A model generated the notes under the pieces. That model did not search any database and had not been told where the DNA came from. It saw only the letters and a program-made list of their open reading frames with translations. The position numbers and the translations under genes were made by a program. Shown piece by piece: positions 44,600 to 53,564 of a DNA stretch of 64,000 nucleotides. The first letter of the stretch is position 1, and each line of letters begins with the position of its first letter. Source of the DNA: Marmoricola sp. (GTDB taxonomy: Bacteria > Actinomycetota > Actinomycetes > Propionibacteriales > Nocardioidaceae); the NCBI GenBank assembly GCA_025964775.1, contig JAOPYE010000003.1:1-64000 (forward strand), in the 5' to 3' direction.

Positions 44600-45190
44600 T
44601 CAGCCCCGGGGCAGTAGTCCCGACAGGATGATCGCGATCAGGTCGCCGGCGACGTCGTCATCGGGTTCGTCGGCGTCAGGCGGCACGATCGCGGTCATCA
44701 GGACCGAGATGATGACCGGGCCGATGACTGCCATCGATCCGAGCATCGGGTTGCCGGTGTCGCGGAGCGACCCGTCCGCGGCGCCCTCGATCAGCAGGCT
44801 CTCGATCGGGCTGTAGAACGCGGCCTGGAGGGACTCGACCAGCGCGCTCGACCGGGTCACCCGCCCGAGGTCGCCGACCAGGGCCGCGCTGAGATCGCGG
44901 TTCTCGACCAGCCGGCGGATCTGTACGCCGACCACGGCCGTGAGGCGATCGGCCGACGTGCCCTCGATCTCCATGGCGACCTTGGCCTCGTCGGCGATCG
45001 CGGTGAGCATGTCCTCGAACAGGAAGGCGAGGATCTCCTCCTTGCCGCTGAAGTAGTAGTACAGCGTCGCCTTCGGTACGCCGGTGGTGTCCGCGATCTC
45101 GTCGATCTTGGTCTGCTCGAGCCCCTGTTCAGCGATCAAGGGCAGTGCCTGGTGCAGCTTGATGGCGATCTGGGCCGGAACGGAACGCAT
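44600..45190 (-). CDS. TetR family transcriptional regulator
   Basis: 196 residues from the ATG at 45190. The HTH covers about 10-55 (ALPLIAEQGLEQTKIDEIADTTGVPKATLYYYFSGKEE). The ligand-binding half is helical with a hydrophobic end (MAVIGPVIISVLMTAIV). The very long open frame that continues upstream on this strand is not coding. Divergent from the MMPL gene, with a 33-bp palindrome between them as the likely operator. Confidence 0.93.
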   Translation of the reverse strand: MRSVPAQIAIKLHQALPLIAEQGLEQTKIDEIADTTGVPKATLYYYFSGKEEILAFLFEDMLTAIADEAKVAMEIEGTSADRLTAVVGVQIRRLVENRDLSAALVGDLGRVTRSSALVESLQAAFYSPIESLLIEGAADGSLRDTGNPMLGSMAVIGPVIISVLMTAIVPPDADEPDDDVAGDLIAIILSGLLPRG

Positions 45191-45217
45191 GCAGCCATCA
45201 TGCCATCGGAGATCAGA

Positions 45218-45250
45218 CACCGGGTCTGTACTGGCAGTACAAACCCGGTG
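45218..45250. promoter_or_regulatory. 33-bp palindromic operator between TetR and MMPL genes
   Basis: Sixteen-base arms (45218-45233 and 45235-45250) agree at 15 positions around a single G. The left arm is CACCGGGTCTGTACTG. It lies immediately before a TATACC box and the MMPL start, so binding would shut off the transporter. Confidence 0.8.
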
Positions 45251-45262
45251 TATACCTTCAGA

Positions 45263-47482
45263 GTGGAACCCGATGACCCGCCCGAACTGGACGGCGAGCG
45301 CCCGCGAGCAGTCGCGCGCCCGGTTCGCGCAGTCCTGCGGGTCCCGAAACTCACGATCGCCCTGTGGATCGCGATCGGCGCGGCCGGGCTGCTGCTGTTG
45401 CCCGGCATCGGGTCGGTCGTCGCCCGCCAGGACAACGGGACGCTCCCACTGAGCTCTCCCTCGCTGCAGGCGTTGAAGGTCATGGACGATTCCTTCGGTT
45501 CCAGCCGGACCGGGTCGGTCGTCTTCGTCGTCTTCGAGGACACCCGCGCCCTGTCTGGTCACGACCGGGCGGCGTACAGCGACCTCGTGGCGAGGCTCGA
45601 GGCGCGCCCGTCCGTCGTCACCGAGGTGCAGGACGTCCGCACGAGCCCCGCCCTGCAGAACGTGCTGGTCAGCAGGGACGACAAGGCGACCTACCTGCCG
45701 GTCGGCCTGTCCGGCGCGCTCGGCACCGAGCAGTCGGCCTCGCAGGTCACCTGGGTCAGGAGCCAGGCCCAGGCTGCCCGCGCCGAGACCCGGGCCGGTG
45801 TCCACGTCTACGTGACCGGCGCGGCCGCGAAGCTCGTCGACATCACCAGCCTGGCCACGCAGGCCGGATTCCGGGTCGGCATCATCGCGATGATCCTGCT
45901 CTTCCTCATCCTGCTCGGGATCTACCGCCGGGTCGTCACCGTGCTGGTGCCGCTGGTGACGATCGGGATCGCGACGATGTGCGCGATGTCGGTGCTGTCC
46001 CTGGCCGGCGATGCCGGGATGCGGCTGTCGACGTACACGGAGTCGTTCTGCGTCGCGGTCGTGCTCGGCGCGGGCACCGACTACAGCATCTTCCTGATCA
46101 GCCGCTTCCGGGAGGAGTTCGCGCGCTGCGGCGAGGTGCGCGCGGCCGTCGCGGTGGCGGTGGGCCGGATCGGAGGAGCCTTGCTCGCGTCCGCCGGCAC
46201 CGTGGCCATCTCGTCGCTGGTCCTGTACTTCGCCAGGCTCAGCATCTTCTCGACCATCGGCCCGCCCATCGCCCTGGCGGTGACGACGACCGTGCTGGTG
46301 GCGCTGACCGCGACGCCCGCGCTCCTGCTGCTGCTCGGCACCCGGATCGGCCCGGCTCCCGAGCCGTCGGTCATCGACTTCTGGGGACGGACCGGCCGCT
46401 ACGTGGCCGCCAAGCCGGGCCGGATCCTGCTGGTCGGAGCCGGGGTCCTGCTGGTCATGTCGGCGTCGGTGCCGAGCATCCGGCTGGCCTACGACGACCG
46501 ACCCTCCGATCCGAACGCCACCGAGAGCAACCGCGGGGTGGCGGCTCTCGACCGGCACTTCGCGCCGTACGTGACCCAGCCCGACTACGTCCTGATCGTC
46601 TCGACCCACGACATGCGCAACACGCGCGACCTGGCCGACATCGCGCGCGCCAGCCGGGACCTGGCGCGGGTCAGCGGGGTGTCGTCGGTCAGCCCGTCCT
46701 CGACCGTGATGAGCCAGGACGTCCGCCCCAACGCGGCTTCGCGTCAGTTCCTCAGCGCTGACGGCAGGATCGCGCGGATCCAGGTGCTCGGGACGACCGA
46801 CCCGGGCCGCACCGCCGGGATCGACCGGTACGCCGATGCCGGCAGACGGGTCAGCGCAGCGCTGGCAGGCACGGGGCTGTCGCGGAGCACGGTCATGCTG
46901 ACCGGGGCGGCCGGTGGCTCCTCCGACCTGCGGCACTACTTCCGCGGCGACGCCAGGCTGGTCCTGATCGCCGTACTGCTGACCGTCCTGCTGCTGATGA
47001 TGATCGTGCTCAGGGCGCTCGTCGCGCCGCTGTACCTGCTCGCGTCGGTGATCCTGTCGTATGCCGCTGCACTCGGGGTGACCGTGTTCGTCTTCCAGCT
47101 GCTGCTGGGTCAGGACATCGCGTTCAACGTCCCGGTGCTCAGCTTCGTGCTGCTGGTCGCCGTCGGCGCCGACTACAACATCCTGCTGATGAGTCGGATC
47201 CGGGAGAACACCGGTTCCCTGACGCCTGCGGTCGTCGGGCGCGCCGTGACAGCGACCGGACCGGTGATCACCTCCGCGGGGATCATCTTCGCCTGCACCT
47301 TCCTGCCGATGACGACCTCGTCGCTGGCTTCGCTGGCCCAGCTGTGCTTCGCCGTGGTGGTCGGGTTGCTGCTGGACACGATCGTCGTCCGCACCCTGAT
47401 CGTGCCGTCGATGGCCGCTGTCCTGGGTGAGGCCAACTGGTGGCCGGCGCGCCGCTCGGTGCGCCGTACGACGATCAGCTGA
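45263..47482 (+). CDS. MMPL family (RND-type) transporter
   Basis: 739 residues from the GTG at 45263 (a GTG at 45248 is inside the operator; TATACC at 45251-45256 fits a leaderless start at 45263). Twelve helices and two large extracellular loops. The duplicated motifs GTDYSIFLISRFREE and GADYNILLMSRIRE are the proton-relay helices typical of MMPL proteins. Such transporters export lipids, siderophores or drugs. Control by the divergent TetR regulator suggests inducible efflux. Confidence 0.92.
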   Translation: MEPDDPPELDGERPRAVARPVRAVLRVPKLTIALWIAIGAAGLLLLPGIGSVVARQDNGTLPLSSPSLQALKVMDDSFGSSRTGSVVFVVFEDTRALSGHDRAAYSDLVARLEARPSVVTEVQDVRTSPALQNVLVSRDDKATYLPVGLSGALGTEQSASQVTWVRSQAQAARAETRAGVHVYVTGAAAKLVDITSLATQAGFRVGIIAMILLFLILLGIYRRVVTVLVPLVTIGIATMCAMSVLSLAGDAGMRLSTYTESFCVAVVLGAGTDYSIFLISRFREEFARCGEVRAAVAVAVGRIGGALLASAGTVAISSLVLYFARLSIFSTIGPPIALAVTTTVLVALTATPALLLLLGTRIGPAPEPSVIDFWGRTGRYVAAKPGRILLVGAGVLLVMSASVPSIRLAYDDRPSDPNATESNRGVAALDRHFAPYVTQPDYVLIVSTHDMRNTRDLADIARASRDLARVSGVSSVSPSSTVMSQDVRPNAASRQFLSADGRIARIQVLGTTDPGRTAGIDRYADAGRRVSAALAGTGLSRSTVMLTGAAGGSSDLRHYFRGDARLVLIAVLLTVLLLMMIVLRALVAPLYLLASVILSYAAALGVTVFVFQLLLGQDIAFNVPVLSFVLLVAVGADYNILLMSRIRENTGSLTPAVVGRAVTATGPVITSAGIIFACTFLPMTTSSLASLAQLCFAVVVGLLLDTIVVRTLIVPSMAAVLGEANWWPARRSVRRTTIS

Positions 47483-47610
47483 GCCCGTTCGCCCCGACTT
47501 CGGCGCGCCCCTTGGCATCACGGCCGACCGATGCGACGATCGCCCGTGGGAGAGGGGTCGTTTTCTCGGGGCGCCAACAGTGCCGTGGGACCGTCGAAGG
47601 GATGACCGGC

Positions 47611-49929
47611 ATGACCGACCTCGAATCCAGGCCCTCGTTCGCGCGGACGAACCTGAGGAGACGAACCTTCGTCGGCTACCTCCTCGGCGGCGCCACCCTC
47701 GCCGTGGCGGCCGATCTCTCCCTCGGGAACCCGGCCTATGCCGCCGTTCCCTCGCTCCCGCAGATCTCGGAGCTCTACGACCTCGGCGACCTGCAGACCG
47801 ACGCCGCGCGACCGACCGCGAACCTGATCCGGATCGTGATCAACACCGACGGCACCGCATCGTTCGAACTGCCCCGCATGGAGGTCGGTCAGGGCATCAC
47901 CACCTCGACCGCGATGATCATCGCCGAGGAGCTGGACCTCCCGGTCGACAAGGTGCACGTCTCGCTCGCACCTGCTCGACCCGAGCTGATGTTCAACCAG
48001 CTCACCGGTGGCTCGAACACCACGGTCTCGACGTACACGCCGATCCGGGTCGCCGCCGCGATCGCCCGCAACGCGCTCCTGGACGCGGCCGCCATCGAGC
48101 TCGGCTCGATCGTGGCGCTGCTCACCTCGAAGGAGGGGGTCATCACCGGCCCGACCGGCGCCTCGGTCTCGTACGCCGATCTCGCGACCAAGGCGGCGAG
48201 CCCGACGACCAAGGCCGTGAGCGTGACGCTGGCGCCGAGGTCGTCGTTCTCGGTCATCGGGACGCCGCAGAACCGTGTCGACGCACTCGCTGCGGTCACC
48301 GGTCGCAAGACCTTCACCCTCGACCTCGACATTCCTGGTGCCCTGCCGACGATGGTCTGCCGCCCGCCGACGCTGAACGGGTCGCCCCAGTCCATCTCCA
48401 ACCGGGCGCAGGTCCTGGCGATGCCGGGTGTGACCCACGTCGAGGCCGTCGGCACCGGGGTCGCCGTCCGGGCCGCGACCTTCGGCCAGTGCATCGACGC
48501 CGTCCGGGCACTCGTCGTGGTGTGGAACCCGGGCTCGGTCGAAGGCGAGTCGGACGCGACCGTCCTGGCGAAATTGCGCGCCGCCGAGATCCCGCTGGCG
48601 GTCCCGGCGATTCCGCTGCTCGCCCAGACCATCGAGGCTGAGTTCACCTTCATGTTCCGCAGCAGCGCGGCGCTCGAGCCCAACTGTGCGGTCGCCGACG
48701 TCCGCTCCGACCACGCCACCGTGTGGGCGGGTCTGAAGGCGCCGATCGTGGCCCAGGGAGAGATCGCCGCGGCGATCGGGCTCCCGGTCGACAAGGTGAC
48801 CGTGAACGTCGTGACCGGGGGTGGCTCGTTCGGCCACAAGCTGTTCAACGACGCAGCCCTCGAAGCCGCGAAGATCTCCCAGAAGATGGGCGTCCCGGTC
48901 AAGCTCATGTGGCACCGCGCCGACGAGCCGCGGCAGGGTCGCGTGCACCCGATGGCCACCTCGAGGATCCGGGCAACCGTGCTGCTGGGACAGGTGCTCA
49001 CCTTCGAGCAGCGGCACACGAGCGTCTCGACCGACTTCGGGCACGGCCTGGGAGAGATGATCAGCCACAACCTGGACAAGCTTCCGACCGGGCTCGGCAA
49101 CCTCGGCTTCGCCGAGACGATCTTCACGCTCACCCAGGAGCTGCCCTACGACTTCGGTGTCGTCACCCAACTGCTCAACGAGTGCGACATGCGGTTCAAC
49201 ACCGGCTCGATGCGCAACATCTACTCACCCGACGTCGCCTGCGCCAACGAGCTGATGGTCGATCGGCTGGCGGCGTTGACGGGCCAGGACCCGGTGGCCT
49301 TCCGGCTGGCGTTCCTCAAGAACAGCCGGGTCAAGGATGTGCTGCGCAAGGTGGCCTCGGTCGGCCAGTGGGGCCGGTCGATGCCGGCCGGGATGGCCCA
49401 GGGGGTCGCGGTGCACAGCGAGTACAAGGGCGCTACCGCGGTTCTCGTCGAGATCGACTGCCGTCCCGCGACGGTCAACCGGCCGATCACCAACGGCGTC
49501 ACCGGCCCGCGCGTCACCAAGGCGGTGATCGCGGTCGACGCAGGTCTGGTCATCAACCCTCGCGGCCTCGAGGCCCAGATGATGGGCGGCGTCTCGGACG
49601 GGATCGCCCTGGCCCTGACCAGCAGCCTGCACCTGCGCGACGGTCATTTCCTGGAAGCGAGCTGGGACAACTACTTCTACACCCGCGAGTGGAACGCTCC
49701 GCTGGACTTCCAGTGCATCGTGATGCCCTCGACCTCCGAGCAGCCCGGAGGGGCCGGCGAGGCAGGGGTCGCTGCCTCGGTCTCGGCGGTGGCCTGTGCC
49801 TACGCCCGCGCCACCGGCACCATGCCCACCAGGTTCCCGATCAACCACGACCAGCTGTCCTTCACCGTCAAGCCGTTCGTCCCGCCCATACCCGAATCGC
49901 CGACCGACGGCCTGAGCTACACCTTCTGA
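47611..49929 (+). CDS. Molybdenum hydroxylase large subunit (xanthine/aldehyde/IorB-type), Tat-exported
   Basis: 772 residues from the ATG at 47611 (an ATG at 47602 is too close to the Shine-Dalgarno). A twin-arginine signal (NLRRRTFVGYLLGGATLAVAADL) precedes two molybdopterin-binding halves; PRMEVGQGITTSTAMI and GGGSFGHKLFNDAA are cofactor-binding stretches, and EQPGGAGEAGVAAS holds the catalytic Glu. The next gene encodes the [2Fe-2S] subunit; no FAD subunit is present. This fits two-subunit IorAB-type hydroxylases using another electron acceptor. Export by Tat is expected. Confidence 0.9.
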   Translation: MTDLESRPSFARTNLRRRTFVGYLLGGATLAVAADLSLGNPAYAAVPSLPQISELYDLGDLQTDAARPTANLIRIVINTDGTASFELPRMEVGQGITTSTAMIIAEELDLPVDKVHVSLAPARPELMFNQLTGGSNTTVSTYTPIRVAAAIARNALLDAAAIELGSIVALLTSKEGVITGPTGASVSYADLATKAASPTTKAVSVTLAPRSSFSVIGTPQNRVDALAAVTGRKTFTLDLDIPGALPTMVCRPPTLNGSPQSISNRAQVLAMPGVTHVEAVGTGVAVRAATFGQCIDAVRALVVVWNPGSVEGESDATVLAKLRAAEIPLAVPAIPLLAQTIEAEFTFMFRSSAALEPNCAVADVRSDHATVWAGLKAPIVAQGEIAAAIGLPVDKVTVNVVTGGGSFGHKLFNDAALEAAKISQKMGVPVKLMWHRADEPRQGRVHPMATSRIRATVLLGQVLTFEQRHTSVSTDFGHGLGEMISHNLDKLPTGLGNLGFAETIFTLTQELPYDFGVVTQLLNECDMRFNTGSMRNIYSPDVACANELMVDRLAALTGQDPVAFRLAFLKNSRVKDVLRKVASVGQWGRSMPAGMAQGVAVHSEYKGATAVLVEIDCRPATVNRPITNGVTGPRVTKAVIAVDAGLVINPRGLEAQMMGGVSDGIALALTSSLHLRDGHFLEASWDNYFYTREWNAPLDFQCIVMPSTSEQPGGAGEAGVAASVSAVACAYARATGTMPTRFPINHDQLSFTVKPFVPPIPESPTDGLSYTF

Positions 49930-49939
49930 GGAGCGCACC

Positions 49940-50416
49940 ATGGGACAGCACACCTTCATCCTCAACGGCAGCACCGTCACGGTGAACGTCGACGACGACG
50001 TCCGACTGCTCTGGGTCCTGCGCGACGTCCTCGGCATCACGGGGCCGAAGTACGGCTGCGGCATCAACGTCTGCAAGGCCTGTACGTCGCACATCAACGG
50101 CAAGGCCTTCAACCCGTGCTCGGTCCAGGTCAAGGACATCGGACCGACCGACCAGGTGACCACGATCGAGGGACTGCCGGCGACGGTCGGAGCCGAGCTG
50201 CACCCGATGCAGGAAGCGTGGCTGGAGAACGACGTCGCGCAGTGCGGGTACTGCCAGCCGGGGCAGATCATGGCCGCGGTGGCGAAGGTCAACCAGGTGC
50301 ACGCGGCCGGCCGCGAGATCACCGACGCCGACCTGGACGAGATCCGCAACATCTGCCGCTGCGGGACCTACAGCCGGATCCGCACCGCGATCAGGGCAGG
50401 CGCGGAGGCGATGTGA
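49940..50416 (+). CDS. [2Fe-2S]-binding subunit of the molybdenum hydroxylase (IorA/CoxS-type)
   Basis: 158 residues. The N-terminal plant-type cluster has Cys in KYGCGINVCKAC and NPCSVQ; the C-terminal cluster has AQCGYCQPGQIM and NICRCGTYSRIR. It has no signal peptide, so it probably travels with the Tat-exported large subunit as a folded complex. It starts ten bases after the large subunit gene and its stop overlaps xdhC (GTGA). Confidence 0.94.
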   Translation: MGQHTFILNGSTVTVNVDDDVRLLWVLRDVLGITGPKYGCGINVCKACTSHINGKAFNPCSVQVKDIGPTDQVTTIEGLPATVGAELHPMQEAWLENDVAQCGYCQPGQIMAAVAKVNQVHAAGREITDADLDEIRNICRCGTYSRIRTAIRAGAEAM

Positions 50417-51543
50417 ACGGCCTGTGGGACGAGATCCTCGACGGACTGGAGCGCTGGCGCGCCGACGGGACCAGGTTCGCGCTGGCCACGGTCGTCGCGA
50501 CGCGTCGGTCGACCCCGCGACCGGCCGGAACGGCGATGGCGGTCTCCGAGCACGGTGAGGTCCTCGGCAGCATCTCCGGCGGCTGTGTCGAGAGCGAGGT
50601 CCACGAGCTCTCGGCGCGGGTGCTCGCCCGTGGTCGTGCGGAGCTGGCCCGCTACGGCGTTCCCGATCCGCAGGCCATGTCCGTCGGGCTGACCTGCGGC
50701 GGTGAGCTGGACGTGTTCGTCGAGCCGGTCGACACGGTCACCTACCCCGAGTTCGACCAGGTCCTGGACCGGATCCGGAGTCGTGAGCCGGTCGCGATCG
50801 CGACGTGGATCGCCGACGACGAACGACGCGGCAGCCATGTCGTCCTCGACGCCGCGGGAGGGGCCGCTGTCGGCGACGCGACCGACAGGGTCGGACAGCG
50901 GCTGAGATCGCTGCTCGGGACGACGAGTGCTCACACGGCCTCGAGCTGCACGACCGACGAGGTGAGGGCAGAGCCCGACGTCTTCCTCCAGTCCTTCGCG
51001 GCCCCGGCTCGCATGATCGTCTTCGGGGCCGGCGACTTCGCCACCGCGATGGCCCGGATCGGATCGTTCCTCGGCTACCGGGTCACCGTGTGCGATGCAC
51101 GTGCGGTGTTCGCAACCCCCGAGCGCTTCCCGTACGCCGACGAGGTGGTCGTCGACTGGCCGCACCGCTACCTGACCGCCCAGGCGGTCGATTCCTCCAC
51201 GGTGCTGTGCGTGCTGACGCACGATCCGAAGTTCGATGTACCGCTGCTCCGGGTGGCCCTGGAGACCGAGGCGGCGTACATCGGGGTGATGGGGAGCCGG
51301 CGCGCCAGCGCCGACCTGATCCGGCGGTTGCGCGAGGCCGGGGTGTCGGAGGCGCAATTCGCCCGGCTGCGCTCACCCATCGGGCTCGACGTCGGTGGAC
51401 GGACACCCGAGGAGACCGCGGTCTCGATCGCCGCCGAGATCATTGCCGTCACCACCGGACGCTCCGGGCTGCCGCTGCGCGACGTGGCCCACCCGATCCA
51501 CCCGGTGACGCCGCTGCGGCTCAGTGAGCCCGCCGGCGCGTGA
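50413..51543 (+). CDS. XdhC/CoxI family molybdenum cofactor-insertion protein
   Basis: 376 residues with an XdhC_CoxI N-terminal domain (TRRSTPRPAGTAMAV, GSISGGCVESEV, GLTCGGELDVFVEP) and a Rossmann-like C-terminal domain (ARMIVFGAGDFATAMARIGSFLGY, ...YIGVMGSRRASADL). Such proteins bind the cofactor, protect it and load it into xanthine-dehydrogenase-type enzymes. The GTG start overlaps the [2Fe-2S] gene, and its own stop overlaps the next gene. Operon order supports service of the adjacent enzyme. Confidence 0.93.
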   Translation: MNGLWDEILDGLERWRADGTRFALATVVATRRSTPRPAGTAMAVSEHGEVLGSISGGCVESEVHELSARVLARGRAELARYGVPDPQAMSVGLTCGGELDVFVEPVDTVTYPEFDQVLDRIRSREPVAIATWIADDERRGSHVVLDAAGGAAVGDATDRVGQRLRSLLGTTSAHTASSCTTDEVRAEPDVFLQSFAAPARMIVFGAGDFATAMARIGSFLGYRVTVCDARAVFATPERFPYADEVVVDWPHRYLTAQAVDSSTVLCVLTHDPKFDVPLLRVALETEAAYIGVMGSRRASADLIRRLREAGVSEAQFARLRSPIGLDVGGRTPEETAVSIAAEIIAVTTGRSGLPLRDVAHPIHPVTPLRLSEPAGA

Positions 51544-52085
51544 GCACGCTCGGAATCGTCCTGGCCGCAGGCTCCGGAACCCGGATGGGTTGCCCCAAGG
51601 CGCTCATCCACGGCTGGTTGCCGCACGCGGTCGAGGTCCTGTCCGGGGGTGGTTGTGACAGCGTGCTCGTCGTGCTGGGCGCGTCGGCCGACGAGGCCCG
51701 TCCGCTCGTGGCCGACCTTGGCGTGATGGTCGCGGTGTGCGAGGACTGGGCCGGGGGGATGAGCCGCTCCCTGTCGGCAGGCCTGCGCGCTGGGACCGCC
51801 TACGGAGCCGACGTCGCTGTCGTCACGCTGGTCGACCTGCCCGACCTGGCGCCGTCGGTGGTCATGCGGCTCCTGCATCGGCTCGGGACCGACGCCGATG
51901 CACTCGGGCGGGCGACCTATCACGGTCGGCCCGGACACCCGGTCGTGCTGGGCAGCGACCACTGGGAGCCGATCCTGGCCGAGGCAGACGGCGATCGTGG
52001 AGCGCGTGACTACCTGGACCGGGTGGGTGCGGCCGCCATCGAGTGCGGCGACCTGGCCGGCGGTGTCGACGTCGACCGGCCCTAG
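51540..52085 (+). CDS. MobA-like nucleotidyltransferase (MocA-type molybdenum cofactor cytidylyl/guanylyltransferase)
   Basis: 181 residues. The N-terminal GIVLAAGSGTRMGCPKALI is the nucleotide-binding loop, and VVTLVDLPDLAPSVV with the GRPGHPVVLGSDHW segment is typical of MocA. It would attach CMP (or GMP) to molybdopterin for the hydroxylase. GTGA overlap with xdhC. Its TAG stop and the stop of the convergent peptidase gene share the sequence CTAG. Confidence 0.9.
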   Translation: MSTLGIVLAAGSGTRMGCPKALIHGWLPHAVEVLSGGGCDSVLVVLGASADEARPLVADLGVMVAVCEDWAGGMSRSLSAGLRAGTAYGADVAVVTLVDLPDLAPSVVMRLLHRLGTDADALGRATYHGRPGHPVVLGSDHWEPILAEADGDRGARDYLDRVGAAAIECGDLAGGVDVDRP

Positions 52086-53515
52086 CCGCGAAGAGCGCCC
52101 ATCCACTCCTCGATCGCGTCGGGTTCGCGGGGGAGCGCGGCCGAGAGGTTCACCGATCCGTCGGCGGTGACGACCAGGTCGTCCTCGATCCGGATGCCGA
52201 TACCCCGCAGCTCCTCGGGAACCAGGAGGTCGTCCTCCTGGAAGTACAGGCCGGGCTCGACCGTCAGGACCATGCCCTCGACCAGCGGACCCTCGACGTA
52301 CAGCTCGGGCGCTGCGATGCCGCAGTCGTGGACATCCATCCCCAGCATGTGGCTGGTGCTGTGCAACGTCCAGCGCGAGTACACCTTGCTGTCCGGCTGG
52401 AGGGCTTCCTCGGCCGAGCACGGGAGCAGGCCGAGGTCCTCGAGCGCGTGCGCGAGCACCTCCATCGCGGCGTGGTGCGGGTCCCGGAAACCGGCTCCCG
52501 GCCGGACTGCGTCCATCCCGGCCTGCTGGGCCGCGAGCACCACCGAGTAGAGCTCGCGCTGGAGCCCGCTGAATCGGCCGTCGACCGGAAGCGTGCGGGT
52601 GACGTCCGCGGTGAAGAGCGAGGACGCCTCGGCCCCCATGTCGAGCAGGACGAGCTCGCCGGGCGTGATCGGTCCTGAGTTGTCGATCCAGTGCAGGGTC
52701 GTGGCGTGCCTGCCGCCGCCGACGATCGAGTCGTAGCCGATGTCGTTGCCCATCGCCCGGGCGCGGCGGAAGAACGTGCCCTCGATCCAGCGCTCGCCGT
52801 GCAGCAGGACCTGGTCCCACTCGCGCACCGAGTCCTCGAAGCCGAGTGTCGTGATCCGGCACGCCTCGGCGAGCTGCTCGACCTCCCAGGAGTCCTTGAC
52901 CAGCCGGAATTCCGAGAGCACCCGCGCGAAGTCCTGATCACGGCCGTCGTCGGCGGCGACGAGGCTGTCGACCCCGGCGTCGACCCCGCGGAGCACCCGC
53001 GCCTTAGGGGATCCAGCCAGCGCCGAGCGCGAGAGCGCCGAGGGCAGGTCGTTGATGTGCCGGGTCTCGAGCCCGAGCGAGGTCGACATCTCCGTCAGCG
53101 ACGGTCGTCGCCCGGACCACAGCTCGCCGTACTGACGGTCGCGGAAGAACTCGTCAGTGTTCCGGTCGCTGCGCGGGCGGGCGTAGAGCACCGAGGTGCC
53201 GCCCTCGATGACCAGCACGGCGTCGCTGGTCTGGTTGCCGGTCAGGTGGGTATGGGCGGTCGAGGACCGGAACCGGTAGTCGGTGTCGTACGCCCGGACC
53301 TTGAAGGTGCCCGAGGGTACGACGAGCCGCTCGTCGGGGAACATCTCGGCGAGCCGTGCCCGACGCGCCGCAGCCCAGGTGGCGACCGGATGAACAGGGA
53401 CGTCGAGCTCGCGCTCGCCCCATCCGGTCCGCATGAAGGCGGCGTACTTCTCCGGGACCGGCTGGTCGTGCGCCTCGGTCCTCGGCTCGGTCGTGGAAAT
53501 GTCCTGTTCGCTCAC
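52082..53515 (-). CDS. Aminopeptidase P family (Xaa-Pro peptidase, M24B)
   Basis: 477 residues from the GTG at 53515. An N-terminal creatinase-like domain (about 1-190) precedes the pita-bread catalytic domain. The metal ligands are present: two Asp in LLDMGAEASSLFTADVTRTL, His in HSTSHMLGMDVHD, Glu in TVEPGLYF and Glu in GIRIEDDLVV. It releases N-terminal residues next to proline, in the cytoplasm. Convergent with the MobA-like gene. Confidence 0.94.
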   Translation of the reverse strand: MSEQDISTTEPRTEAHDQPVPEKYAAFMRTGWGERELDVPVHPVATWAAARRARLAEMFPDERLVVPSGTFKVRAYDTDYRFRSSTAHTHLTGNQTSDAVLVIEGGTSVLYARPRSDRNTDEFFRDRQYGELWSGRRPSLTEMSTSLGLETRHINDLPSALSRSALAGSPKARVLRGVDAGVDSLVAADDGRDQDFARVLSEFRLVKDSWEVEQLAEACRITTLGFEDSVREWDQVLLHGERWIEGTFFRRARAMGNDIGYDSIVGGGRHATTLHWIDNSGPITPGELVLLDMGAEASSLFTADVTRTLPVDGRFSGLQRELYSVVLAAQQAGMDAVRPGAGFRDPHHAAMEVLAHALEDLGLLPCSAEEALQPDSKVYSRWTLHSTSHMLGMDVHDCGIAAPELYVEGPLVEGMVLTVEPGLYFQEDDLLVPEELRGIGIRIEDDLVVTADGSVNLSAALPREPDAIEEWMGALRG

Positions 53516-53551
53516 CTTGACACTGTACGACGATCCGCCGACCCGCCTCGC

Positions 53552-53557
53552 TAGGCT
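53552..53557 (+). promoter_or_regulatory. -10 element of the PrsW gene (leaderless)
   Basis: TAGGCT ending seven bases before the ATG at 53565. Confidence 0.5.
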
Positions 53558-53564
53558 TCGGGCC

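Noticed and set aside
44600..47521. Very long open minus-strand frame (973 codons) over the MMPL gene
   Set aside because: Only the last 196 codons (TetR) are a real protein; the rest is low-complexity Arg/Gly/Asp sequence antisense to the MMPL gene, a high-GC artefact.
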